Shown one piece after another: positions 25,088-32,708 of a stretch of 39,252 nt of DNA. The position numbers and the translations under genes are program-made. Within the stretch, counting starts at the first letter, position 1. Each line of letters opens with the position of its first letter. The notes under the pieces were generated by a model. The model made no database searches, was not told the DNA's origin, and saw nothing but the letters and a program-made list of their open reading frames with translations. Source of the stretch: JBDHRG01 sp039807445 (lineage in GTDB: Bacteria > Pseudomonadota > Gammaproteobacteria > Competibacterales > Competibacteraceae); NCBI GenBank assembly GCA_039807445.1, contig JBDHRG010000014.1:1-39252 (forward strand), written 5' to 3'.

Positions 25088-27574
25088 TCAGCGTGCCGCT
25101 GCCTCGATGCGCAGCCGCAGGGTCGCGGCGGACTCGGCCCTGGGGGGCCTCACGGTCAGCACCTGTCCGCCGGACAGCTCCTCGTTGGAGAAGTCGTCGA
25201 CCATGATCACCGCGCGCACCGCGGCGGCGGCGCGCTCCAGCAGCTCGGCTTCGGCGGCGTCGATCACGCCCGCAGCCAGCGCCGCTTCGGCTTCGGCGCG
25301 CTCGAGCCGGCCGGCGCGCACCGCGGCGCGCAACCTGGCGTCGACGGCGTCGGCGGCGATCGTCAGCTCGAGCGCGTGCTCGAGCGCGCCGGTGACATCG
25401 GCGGGGTCGCGGCTGACGAAGATGCCGGCGGTCAGGCGGTCGCGCGCCGCCGAGGGCTCGAGCATCAGCGCGGCGACGGCGTGGCCCTGCTCGTCGCTCG
25501 CGCCGTGCATGCGCCGGCCCCAGGGGAACACGATGCGGCGCAGCAGCCCGCCGACCAGCACCACCGGGAAGTTGGCGAGGATGCCGTCGAGCTGGCGCTC
25601 GATCGTGTACAGCGACGACGCGCAGCAGTAGTCGACGAAGGCGCGGTCTTCGGCCGGGCGGCCCTCGTCTTCCCAGCGCTTCAGCACGCTGCTCGCCAGG
25701 TACAGCTCGGCCAGGCAGTCGGCGAAGCGGCCCGAGAGCTTTTCGCGGCGCTTCAGCTCGCCGCCCAGCACCAGCAGCGCCACATCGGCGACCAGCGCGA
25801 AACCCGACGACAGGCGGTACAGCTCGCGGTACCAGTGGCGCACGCCTTCGACCTCGGGCGAAGGCGCGAAGGCCGCGCCGGTGAAGCCGTGCCCGAAGGC
25901 GCGGGCGAGGTTGCCGAGCACGTGGCCGAGGTGGCCGGTCAGCGCCCGGTCGAAGGCGGCGAGCGCCTGCGCCGTATCGGCGCTGGCGGCGGCTTCGATC
26001 TCCTGCAGCAGCCACGGGTGGCAGCGCAGCGCACCCTGGCCGAACACGATCAGCGAGCGCGTCAGGATGTTCGCGCCCTCGACCGTGATGCCGACCGGGA
26101 TCGCCTGGTAGGCGTTCGCCAGGTAGTTGCTCGGGCCGGCGCAGATGCCCTTGCCGCCGTGGATGTCCATCGCGTCGTTCAGCGCCGCGCGCATGCGCTC
26201 GGTGGCCTGGTACTTCATGATCGCCGAGATCACCGCGGGCCGTTCGCCGAGATCGAGCCCGACGGTGGTCAGCCGGCGCGCCGCCTCGAGCGCATAGGCG
26301 TGGCCGCCGATGCGCGCCAGCGCCTCCTCGACGCCCTCCATCTTGCCGACCGGCAGCTTGAACTGCTTGCGCACGCGGGCGTAGGCGCCAGCGACGCGCG
26401 CGCAATACTTGGCCGAGGTGGTGCCCATCGCCGGCAGCGAGATCGCGCGTCCGGCGGCCAGGCAGTTCATCAGCATCATCCAGCCGCGGCCGCAATAGGC
26501 CTGGCCGCCGATGACCCAGTCCATCGGGATGAACACGTCCCTGCCCCAGTTCGGGCCGTTCATGAACGCCTGGTTGCCGGGGAAGTGGCGCCGGCCGATG
26601 TGCACGCCGGGGTGGTCGGTCGGGATCAGCGCCAGCGTGATGCCGACCTCGTCGCTGGCTTCGCCGAGCAGGCCCTCGGGGTCGGACAGCTGGAACGCCA
26701 GGCCGAGCACCGTCGCCACCGGGCCGAGCGTGATGTAGCGTTTTTCCCAGGTGACGCGGATGCCGAGCGTGCGCTTGCCCTGGTGCTCGCCCCAGCAGAC
26801 CACGCCACGGTCGGGGATCGATGCGGCGTCCGAGCCGGCTTCGGGGCTGGTCAGCGCGAAGCAGGGGATATCGGTACCCTTGGCCAGGCGCGGCAGGTAG
26901 TGGTCCTTCTGCGCGTCGGTGCCGTAATGCAGCAGCAGCTCGGCCGGGCCCAGCGAGTTCGGCACCATCACCGTGACCGCGACGCTGACCGAGCGCGACG
27001 CGAGCTTCGACACCACCGCCGAGTGCGCCTGCGCCGAGAAGCCGAGGCCGCCGTAGCGTTTCGGGATGATCATGCCGAGGAAGCCCTGCTCGCGGATGAA
27101 GCTCCAGACCTCGGGCGGCAGGTCGCGACGCTCGTACGTGATGTGCCAGTCGTCGACCATCGTGCACAGTGCCTCGACCGGACCGTCGAGGAAGGCGCGC
27201 TCTTCGGCGCTGAGCGCGGGCTTTGGCGTCGCGCGCAGCCTGGCCCAGTCCGGCCGCCCGGAAAACAGCTCGGCATCCCACCACACGCTGCCGGCTTCGA
27301 GCGCCTCGCGCTCGGTGGCCGACATCGGCGGCAGCCGCCGGCGGAAAGCGGCGAGTGCGGGTGCCATCAACACCTTGCGGCGCAGCGCCGGCACGGCGAA
27401 CAGCGCCAGTGCAGCCCACAGCCCCCAAACCACGCCCCAGACCGGCGCGCCGAGCGCCTGCAGCGTCGCCAGGCTGACGCCGAGCATCGCGGTCGATGCC
27501 GCCAGGCCCACGCGCAAGCCCGCGAGCGTCAGCGCCGCAACCCCAGCGAGCAGCAGGACCATGAACCTGTTCAT
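25088..27574 (-). CDS. fadE: Acyl-CoA dehydrogenase FadE
   Basis: An 828-residue FadE, the long membrane-associated acyl-CoA dehydrogenase (E. coli 814) that performs the first step of fatty acid beta-oxidation with FAD. Two hydrophobic segments at the N-terminus (FMVLLLAGVAALTLAGLRVG and WGVVWGLWAALALFAVPAL) anchor it. The dehydrogenase core includes LGMIIPKRYGGLGFSA, PCFALTSPEAGSDAAS, NWGRDVFIPMDWVIGG and MDIHGGKGICAGPSNYLAN, and the last 250 residues are the FadE-specific C-terminal domain. Start ATG 27574 with AGAGGAG 10 bp upstream. It is first in the minus-strand order fadE-fadJ-fadI and divergent from a FabR-type regulator 187 bp away. It ends in EAAAR just before the 7-bp repeat arrays. 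Confidence 0.95.
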   Translation of the reverse strand: MNRFMVLLLAGVAALTLAGLRVGLAASTAMLGVSLATLQALGAPVWGVVWGLWAALALFAVPALRRKVLMAPALAAFRRRLPPMSATEREALEAGSVWWDAELFSGRPDWARLRATPKPALSAEERAFLDGPVEALCTMVDDWHITYERRDLPPEVWSFIREQGFLGMIIPKRYGGLGFSAQAHSAVVSKLASRSVSVAVTVMVPNSLGPAELLLHYGTDAQKDHYLPRLAKGTDIPCFALTSPEAGSDAASIPDRGVVCWGEHQGKRTLGIRVTWEKRYITLGPVATVLGLAFQLSDPEGLLGEASDEVGITLALIPTDHPGVHIGRRHFPGNQAFMNGPNWGRDVFIPMDWVIGGQAYCGRGWMMLMNCLAAGRAISLPAMGTTSAKYCARVAGAYARVRKQFKLPVGKMEGVEEALARIGGHAYALEAARRLTTVGLDLGERPAVISAIMKYQATERMRAALNDAMDIHGGKGICAGPSNYLANAYQAIPVGITVEGANILTRSLIVFGQGALRCHPWLLQEIEAAASADTAQALAAFDRALTGHLGHVLGNLARAFGHGFTGAAFAPSPEVEGVRHWYRELYRLSSGFALVADVALLVLGGELKRREKLSGRFADCLAELYLASSVLKRWEDEGRPAEDRAFVDYCCASSLYTIERQLDGILANFPVVLVGGLLRRIVFPWGRRMHGASDEQGHAVAALMLEPSAARDRLTAGIFVSRDPADVTGALEHALELTIAADAVDARLRAAVRAGRLERAEAEAALAAGVIDAAEAELLERAAAAVRAVIMVDDFSNEELSGGQVLTVRPPRAESAATLRLRIEAAAR

Positions 27575-27650
27575 TTCGAGGACTCCTCTGGTACGACGGG
27601 GGTGTCCCGTCTTTATATAGGTGGTGCGACCGCTGGCGACTGACATTTGT

Positions 27651-27666
27651 GCGTACGATTGTACGC
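27651..27666. promoter_or_regulatory. FabR-like operator between fadE and fabR
   Basis: The dyad GCGTAC-GATT-GTACGC (6-bp arms, 4-bp centre) lies in the 187-bp gap between divergent fadE and the TetR-family regulator. Its halves resemble the AGCGTACA half-site known for FabR in E. coli. It lies about 100 bp upstream of the fabR start and 77 bp from the fadE start, so it could serve both promoters. TATATA-type sequence on the fadE side (about 27613-27618) could be the fadE -10. Binding is inferred, not shown. Confidence 0.55.
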
Positions 27667-27761
27667 TAGGCTACGATCGGGATCGGGTCAAGCGGCTGCA
27701 AGCGCAGCGCGAGCCGTGTATCGTTCTGCGGAAAACCCCACCAGAGGACGGAATTCGAGCG

Positions 27762-28379
27762 ATGCCCACGCCCCGCAGCGAACAGAAGCAGAAGACCCGC
27801 CGCGCGCTGCTCGACGCGGCCTTGCGCAACCTCGGCCCCGACCGCGGCTTCGCCTCGCTCAGCCTGCGCGAAGTCGCGCGCGAAGCCGGCATCGCGCCGA
27901 CGTCGTTCTACCGCCACTTCCACGACCTCGAGCAACTCGGCCTGGCGCTGGTCGACGAAGCCGGCATGGCGCTGCGTGAGTCGCTGAAGGCGGCGCGCGC
28001 GCGCGCCAAGGCCGGCGGCGACGTGGTGCGCGCCTCGGTCGAGACCTTCATGGAATTCCTCGGCACGCACCAGGAGCTGTTCCGCCTGCTGCTGCGCGAG
28101 CGCGCCGGCGGTTCCGAAGCCTTCCGCGGCGCGCTGCGCGCGCAGTTCGAGCACTTCGCCGCCGAGATCGCCGCCGACCTGCAGCGCGACGACGAGCTGA
28201 CCGCGCTCGATGCCGAAGGCGCCCAGCTGCTCGCCGAGGCGATGGTGACGATCGTGTTCAATTCGGGCGCCGAAGCGCTGGAGATGGACGACAACGCGCG
28301 CAGCACCGCGGCCGAGCGCATCATCCGCCAGTTGCGCATGCTGCGCGCCGGCGCCCAGCGCCTGGCCGAAATGAAATAG
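27762..28379 (+). CDS. fabR: TetR-family lipid regulator, FabR-like
   Basis: A 205-residue TetR-family repressor closely resembling FabR: RSEQKQKTRRALLDAALRNL, then FASLSLREVAREAGIAPTSFYRHFHDLEQLGLALVDE for the HTH, then VETFMEFLGTHQELFRLLLRERAGGSEAFRGAL and AEAMVTIVFNSGAEALEM in the ligand domain. In enterobacteria FabR senses the ratio of unsaturated to saturated acyl-CoA or acyl-ACP and represses fabA/fabB. Here it is divergent from fadE, so it may control degradation rather than, or as well as, unsaturation. The ATG at 27762 has AGAGGACGG upstream. Its stop is directly followed by the 8 + 8 heptamer array, which probably ends its transcript. Confidence 0.9.
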   Translation: MPTPRSEQKQKTRRALLDAALRNLGPDRGFASLSLREVAREAGIAPTSFYRHFHDLEQLGLALVDEAGMALRESLKAARARAKAGGDVVRASVETFMEFLGTHQELFRLLLRERAGGSEAFRGALRAQFEHFAAEIAADLQRDDELTALDAEGAQLLAEAMVTIVFNSGAEALEMDDNARSTAAERIIRQLRMLRAGAQRLAEMK

Positions 28380-28380
28380 G

Positions 28381-28533
28381 CACGAGGAGCGAGGTGCGAG
28401 GTGCGAGGTGCGAGGTGCGAGGTGCGAGGTGCGAGGTGCGAGGTGCGAGAGAAGGCGGCATCCTCGCCGTGCCTCGTGCCTCGTGCCTCGTGCCTCGTGC
28501 CTCGTGCCTCGTGCCTCGTGCCTCGTGCTTCGG
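28381..28533. repeat. Matched 8 + 8 inverted heptamer array between fabR and dadR
   Basis: Eight exact GAGGTGC units (28391-28446) are followed by a 22-nt loop (28447-28468) and eight exact GTGCCTC units (28469-28524). In plus-strand RNA every heptad pairs with its partner by five Watson-Crick pairs and two G-U wobbles, a 56-bp stem. Flanking bases (CACGAGGAGC and GTGCTTCGG) extend it by about eight pairs with one mismatch. In minus-strand RNA the same two positions are C-A and A-C mismatches. The array fills the 156 bp between the stop codons of the convergent genes fabR and dadR. Confidence 0.93.
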
Positions 28534-28535
28534 CC

Positions 28536-29021
28536 TCAGCCGCGCTCGGGGATCTCCAGCGCCAGCGTCTCCTTGACCTCCTCCATCACCACGAAGCTGC
28601 GCGAGTCGCGCACCCCGGGCAGGGTGCGCAGGATCAGCCCGAGCAGCTCGCGGTAGGCGGCCATGTCTTCGATCCGCGCCTTGATCAGGTAGTCGAAGTT
28701 GCCCGACACCAGGTGACATTCCTGCACCTGCGGCAGCTCGAGCGCCGCCCGCTTGAACTGCTCGAAGATGTCGGGCGAGGTGTAGTCGAGGCTGATTTCG
28801 ACGAACACCAGCAGGCCGGCGCCGACCGCGTGCGGATCGATCAGCGCGGTGTAGCCCTTGATCACCCCGTCCTTCTCCAGCCGCTTGACGCGCTCCAGGC
28901 ACGGCGAGGTCGACAGCCCGACCGCGGCGGCGAGGTCGACGTAGGAAATCCGGCCGTTTTCCTGCAGCTTGCGCAGGATCTTGCGGTCGAGTCGGTCGAG
29001 CTTGCGGGGGGCCTGGCTCAT
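28536..29021 (-). CDS. dadR: Lrp/AsnC-family regulator of alanine catabolism, DadR-like
   Basis: A 161-residue Lrp/AsnC-family regulator. The N-terminal HTH is LDRLDRKILRKLQENGRISYVDLAAAVGLSTSPCLERVKRLEKDGVI. The RAM ligand-binding domain follows (GLLVFVEISLDYTSPDIFEQFK, VSGNFDYLIKARIEDMAAYREL, LPGVRDSRSFVVMEEVKE). It is divergent from dadA-dadX, the arrangement of dadRAX in Pseudomonas aeruginosa, where DadR activates alanine catabolism in response to L-alanine; a similar role is inferred. The shared 202-bp upstream region has an unusually A/T-rich core, a common feature of Lrp-family target promoters. Its stop adjoins the inverted heptamer array. Confidence 0.88.
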   Translation of the reverse strand: MSQAPRKLDRLDRKILRKLQENGRISYVDLAAAVGLSTSPCLERVKRLEKDGVIKGYTALIDPHAVGAGLLVFVEISLDYTSPDIFEQFKRAALELPQVQECHLVSGNFDYLIKARIEDMAAYRELLGLILRTLPGVRDSRSFVVMEEVKETLALEIPERG

Positions 29022-29081
29022 GACGTGCGGTGTCCGGTAGGAAAAAATGCCGCATGGCGGTCGGCGTTCGCGAGTGCCGCA

Positions 29082-29153
29082 AATTTTTTTCTGAAAATGT
29101 CAAAAAATCAACAAAAAACACGGGTTGATGGCGAATAGAATAGCTCATATTCC
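29082..29153 (+). promoter_or_regulatory. A/T-rich control region of dadA
   Basis: The stretch 29082-29120 is rich in A and T runs (AAATTTTTTT, then AAAAAATCAACAAAAAACA), in sharp contrast to its surroundings, and probably holds binding sites for the Lrp-family regulator. A possible dadA promoter follows: TTGATG at 29125-29130 and TATTCC at 29148-29153 with 17 bp between. The remaining 70 bp to the dadA start include a strong ribosome site (GAGGAGAGGGGAG). Confidence 0.4.
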
Positions 29154-29223
29154 TGATGCGCTTATGCTGCATGGCAGTATGACCTTGTGCGGGCAGGCGC
29201 GGGTACGAGGAGAGGGGAGCGTC

Positions 29224-30480
29224 ATGAAAGTCATCGTCCTGGGCAGCGGCATCATCGGCACCACGACCGCCTACTACCTGGCCAAGGCCGGACACGAAGT
29301 CACCGTGATCGAGCGCCAGCCCGAAGCGGCGCTCGAGACCAGCTACGCCAACGCCGGCCAGATCTCGCCCGGCTACTCGGCGCCGTGGGCCGCACCGGGC
29401 GTGCCGATGAAGGCGGTCAAGTGGCTGTTCATGGAGCATTCGCCGCTGGTGGTGCGCCCCAGGGTCGACCCCGACATGTGGCGCTGGATCGCCGGGATGG
29501 TGCGCAACTGCACCCACGCGCGCTACGAGGTCAACAAGTCGCGGATGGTGCGGCTGGCCGAGTACAGCCGCGACCAGTTCATCGAGCTTCGCGCCGCGAC
29601 CGGCATCAGCTACGACGACCGCCAGCAGGGCACGCTGCAGCTGTTCCGCACCCAGAAGCAGCTCGACGGGGCGGCCAAGGACATCGCCGTGCTGAAGGCG
29701 AGCGGGGTGCCGCACGAGGTGCTCGACCGCAAGGGCTGCGTCGCCGCCGAGCCGGCGCTGGCGCTGGTGTCGGACAAGATCGTCGGCGGGCTGCGCCTGC
29801 CCGGCGACGAGACCGGCGACTGCTTCAAGTTCACCCAGCACCTGGCCAACCTCGCCGTCGACCTGGGGGTCGATTTCCGCTATCGCACCGCGATCCTCGG
29901 CATCGAGCGCGAGGGTGACCGCATCACCGGGGTCGAAACCAGCGCCGGGCGGCTGACGGCCGATGCCTACGTGGTCGCGCTGGGCAGCTACTCGACCCAG
30001 CTGATGCGCGAGCTCGGCATCGAGATCCCGGTGTTCCCGGTCAAGGGCTACTCGCTGACGGTGCCGATCACCGACCCCGATTTCGCGCCGGTGTCGACGG
30101 TGATGGACGAGACCTACAAGGTCGCGATCACGCGCCTGGGCGAGCGCATCCGCATCGCCGGCACCGCCGAGCTGACCGGCTTCGATCTGCGCCTGCGCGA
30201 GAGCCGACGCAAGACCGTCGAGTACTCGGTCACCGATCTGTTCCCGCGCGGCGGCGACTATCCGCGCGCGCAGTTCTGGACCGGGCTGCGCCCGAACACG
30301 CCCGACGGCACGCCGATCGTGGGCGCGACCCGATACAAGGGGCTGTTCCTGAACACCGGCCACGGCACGCTGGGCTGGACCATGTCGTGCGGTTCGGCGC
30401 GGGTGCTCGCCGACCTGGTGGGTGGCCGCGAAGCCGAGATCGACACCGAGGGGCTGGGGCTCGAGCGCTACGCCGCCTGA
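29224..30480 (+). CDS. dadA: D-amino acid dehydrogenase DadA
   Basis: DadA, 418 residues, the FAD-dependent inner-membrane-associated dehydrogenase that oxidises D-alanine (made from L-alanine by DadX) to pyruvate and ammonia, passing electrons to the quinone pool. The dinucleotide-binding motif is at the N-terminus (VIVLGSGIIGTTTAYYLAKAGHEVTVIE), with the family marks ANAGQISPGYSAPWAAPG, DDRQQGTLQLFRTQKQLD, LGSYSTQLMRELGI and GLRPNTPDGTPIVG ... NTGHGTLGWTMSCGSAR. The start ATG at 29224 has GAGGGGAGCG upstream; MKVIVLG is the typical first segment. dadX follows after 78 bp, and the Lrp-type dadR is divergent. Confidence 0.97.
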   Translation: MKVIVLGSGIIGTTTAYYLAKAGHEVTVIERQPEAALETSYANAGQISPGYSAPWAAPGVPMKAVKWLFMEHSPLVVRPRVDPDMWRWIAGMVRNCTHARYEVNKSRMVRLAEYSRDQFIELRAATGISYDDRQQGTLQLFRTQKQLDGAAKDIAVLKASGVPHEVLDRKGCVAAEPALALVSDKIVGGLRLPGDETGDCFKFTQHLANLAVDLGVDFRYRTAILGIEREGDRITGVETSAGRLTADAYVVALGSYSTQLMRELGIEIPVFPVKGYSLTVPITDPDFAPVSTVMDETYKVAITRLGERIRIAGTAELTGFDLRLRESRRKTVEYSVTDLFPRGGDYPRAQFWTGLRPNTPDGTPIVGATRYKGLFLNTGHGTLGWTMSCGSARVLADLVGGREAEIDTEGLGLERYAA

Positions 30481-30558
30481 ACCGATAAAAATCATGTATG
30501 GCGCGCGGCTGCCGGCTGCGCCGCGCCCGCGACGACACCTGCCACCTTCGGAGTAGCC

Positions 30559-31635
30559 ATGCGTCCCGCCACCGCCGTCATCGATCTCGCCGCGCTGCGG
30601 CACAACCTCGCGCGCGTGCGCGAGCTCGCACCGGGCAAGCGAGTGTTCGCCGTGGTCAAGGCCAACGCCTACGGCCACGGCGCGGTGCGCGTGCTGCCGG
30701 CGCTGGCCGACGCCGATGCGCTCGCGGTCGCCTGCATCGAGGAGGCGCTCGAGCTGCACGAAGCCGGCTGCGACAAGCCGATCCTGCTGCTCGAAGGCGT
30801 GTTCGAGGCCTCCGAGCTGCCGCTGTGCGCCGAGCACGGCTTCGAGATCGCACTGCACGATCCGGCGCAGATCGCGATGCTCGAAGCGGCGCGGCTGGCG
30901 CGGCCGATCAGGGTCTGGGTCAAGTGCGACTCCGGCATGGGGCGGCTCGGTGCCCGCCCGGACCAGATCGCCGGCATGGTCGAGCGGCTCGCCGCCTGCG
31001 CCGCGGTCGACTCCGAGCTCGGCGTGATGAGCCACCTGGCGAGCGCCGACGATCCGCGCTCGGCGCAGACCGCGGCGCAGCTCGAAGCCTTCGCCGCGGC
31101 GACGCGCGGCTTGACGGTGCGCAAGGCGCTGTCGAACTCGGCCGGCGTGCTCGCCTGGCCCGAAGCGCACCACGACTGGGTGCGTGCCGGCGTGATGCTG
31201 TACGGGATCTCGCCGATGGCGGGGCAGACCGGTGCCGATGCCGGCCTGCGCCCGGCGATGACGCTGAAGAGCGCGCTGATCGCGGTCAAGGACATGAAGC
31301 GCGGCGAGCCGATCGGCTACAGCGCCACCTTCGTCTGCTCCGAAGACATGCGCGTCGGCCTGGTGGCGATGGGCTACGCCGACGGCTATCCGCGCCACGC
31401 GCCGACCGGCACGCCGGTGCTGGTCAACGGCCGCGAGACGCGGCTGCTCGGGCGCGTGTCGATGGACATGCTGTGCGTCGACCTGAGCGGCCAGCCCGAG
31501 GCCCGGGTCGGCGACCCGGTGACGCTGTGGGGCGAAGGCCTGCCGGCCGAGCGCATCGCCGAAGCCGCCGGCACCATCGCCTACACGCTGGTGTGCGGCG
31601 TGACCCGGCGCGTGCACGTGCGGGTGCTCGACTGA
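30559..31635 (+). CDS. dadX: Catabolic alanine racemase DadX
   Basis: A 358-residue alanine racemase of the fold-III PLP type. The PLP lysine K34 is in VVKANAYGHG and the second catalytic base Y254 in PIGYSATFV. SNSAGVLAWPEAHHDWVRAGVMLYG and GRVSMDMLCVDL are family motifs. It interconverts L- and D-alanine; next to dadA it supplies the D-alanine for oxidation, so dadX rather than the biosynthetic alr is the better name, though it can also serve cell-wall synthesis. Start ATG 30559 with CGGAGTAGCC upstream. It ends 30 bp before the second copy of the structured repeat. Confidence 0.95.
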   Translation: MRPATAVIDLAALRHNLARVRELAPGKRVFAVVKANAYGHGAVRVLPALADADALAVACIEEALELHEAGCDKPILLLEGVFEASELPLCAEHGFEIALHDPAQIAMLEAARLARPIRVWVKCDSGMGRLGARPDQIAGMVERLAACAAVDSELGVMSHLASADDPRSAQTAAQLEAFAAATRGLTVRKALSNSAGVLAWPEAHHDWVRAGVMLYGISPMAGQTGADAGLRPAMTLKSALIAVKDMKRGEPIGYSATFVCSEDMRVGLVAMGYADGYPRHAPTGTPVLVNGRETRLLGRVSMDMLCVDLSGQPEARVGDPVTLWGEGLPAERIAEAAGTIAYTLVCGVTRRVHVRVLD

Positions 31636-31664
31636 TCCGACTGCAAGAGAACTAACGCCTGATT

Positions 31665-31799
31665 GCGGCGCTCCGGGGGCTATCGCGGAGCGGATTACGC
31701 GCGCCGCGGGCGCAGGACAGCGCGGAGCGGCGCCGTACCTCGGAGGCGTACACGGAGGTACGCCGAGAATGAGCGCAGCGATAGCCCCCGGAGCGCCGC
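31665..31799. repeat. Structured dispersed repeat, copy 2 (covarying-stem element)
   Basis: A 135-bp palindromic element, inverted relative to copy 1 at 20923-21058. Perfect 22-bp arms lie at 31665-31686 and 31778-31799. The interior differs from copy 1 by about five changes in 91 positions, including one single-base indel. The outer arms share only GCGG and CGGGGG with copy 1; the other stem positions changed on both sides so that pairing is kept. The internal hairpin is GGCGTAC (31745-31751) with GTACGCC (31758-31764), where copy 1 has A-T in place of one G-C pair. The rest of the 323-bp gap holds a small hairpin, GCTATCG (31882-31888) with CGATAGC (31901-31907), in the probable leader of the next gene. 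Confidence 0.85.
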
Positions 31800-31958
31800 T
31801 CACCACCAAGGGGGCGAAACTCCTTGCGATCCGTATGATTCTGTATCAATCGTTGACGGGCGGGCGCTTTCCGAAGCGAAGGCTATCGGAGATCATAAGG
31901 CGATAGCGGCTGTGCATCTCCCCGGCCGCCGCTGCTCTCCAGGAAAGGGAAGCCCTCG

Positions 31959-32681
31959 ATGCGAAAATCGCTGCTCGCGGCGGCCTTGCTGCTTGCCGCT
32001 ACCCAGGCGCATGCCTTCGCCGCCACCCGGCCGGACTCGGGCCGATGGTCGGTGCAGATCGGCGCCGGCGACGTGTCCAGATCCTTCGATGTCGGCTGGC
32101 GGGTAGCGGCGGGTTCGGCCGGTGATGAAGGCAGGACCCCGGTCGAGCTGAGCGCCGTCAGCACCTGGACCGTCGATGCCTTCGGCAAGGACTGGGTCGA
32201 GCTGACGGTGAACCTCCGCAACACCACCGCGACGCCGCCGAATGCGGGCGACAACAGCAACATCGTCGCCTTCGGCGCGGGCGTCGATGGCAGCCAGCCG
32301 CTGACGCCGAGCTTCACGACCGCGGGGAACACTTTCACCCGGATCGGCTCGGAGAAGAACTTCCCCGGCGGGTTCAAAGACTTCGACCTCTGCGTCTTCG
32401 CCGCCAACAATTGCCAGGGCGGCAACGTCAACCAGGGCCTGGCGCGCGGGGGGCAGGACGCTTTCACGCTCAGGCTGGGCGGCGTCATCGGCTCGGTCGT
32501 GGCCCTGAGCGACTTCGGCCTGAAGTTCCAGACCGCCTGGGGTTCGTTCGAGCCGGCCGGCACGGTTTCGCTGACGGAGGCGTCGGGGCCGTCGCAGCCC
32601 GTCGCCGTCGCCGAGCCGGCGAGCCTGGGGCTGCTCGGCGTCGGCATGGCGGCGCTGGTCTGGCGCCGTCGTCGGGCGTAG
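31959..32681 (+). CDS. PEP-CTERM sorted secreted protein, unknown function
   Basis: A 240-residue exported protein. A Sec signal peptide is clear (RKSLLAAALLLAATQAHAFA, probably cut after AHA). The C-terminus has the PEP-CTERM sorting form: AEPASLGLLGVGMAALVWRRRRA, i.e. a short E-P-x-x-L motif, a membrane helix and an arginine-rich end, although the first residue of PEP is Ala here. Such proteins are recognised by EpsH/exosortase A and usually end up on the cell surface or in exopolysaccharide. The mature part is beta-rich and low in charge with a close cysteine pair (DLCVFAANNCQGGN), possibly a disulfide. No exosortase is in the window. Start ATG 31959 with AGGAAAGGGA upstream. A 9-bp GC hairpin separates it from convergent leuA. 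Confidence 0.8.
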   Translation: MRKSLLAAALLLAATQAHAFAATRPDSGRWSVQIGAGDVSRSFDVGWRVAAGSAGDEGRTPVELSAVSTWTVDAFGKDWVELTVNLRNTTATPPNAGDNSNIVAFGAGVDGSQPLTPSFTTAGNTFTRIGSEKNFPGGFKDFDLCVFAANNCQGGNVNQGLARGGQDAFTLRLGGVIGSVVALSDFGLKFQTAWGSFEPAGTVSLTEASGPSQPVAVAEPASLGLLGVGMAALVWRRRRA

Positions 32682-32703
32682 CGGGCGGCCCGCAGGCCGC
32701 CCG
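32682..32703. terminator. Bidirectional terminator hairpin between PEP-CTERM gene and leuA
   Basis: A perfect 9-bp stem, CGGGCGGCC (32682-32690) with GGCCGCCCG (32695-32703), and a 4-nt loop CGCA fill the 27-bp gap between the two convergent stop codons. There is no T-tract on either side, so termination would rely on the very stable stem or on Rho. Confidence 0.65.
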
Positions 32704-32708
32704 GCGGC

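Noticed and set aside
28381..28533. CRISPR array
   Set aside because: The repeats are 7 bp, directly adjacent with no spacers, and in two inverted blocks; no cas genes are present.
28394..28656. Short open frames reading repeated GARCEV or LVPRASC units
   Set aside because: They are translations of the 7-bp arrays in several frames (7 is not a multiple of 3), not proteins.
31652..31849. A conserved peptide CAHSRRTSVY-SEVRRRSALS encoded in both copies of the structured repeat
   Set aside because: The similarity follows from DNA identity of the repeat interior; a single-base indel shifts the frame between copies and the stems covary as structure, so it is not a protein.
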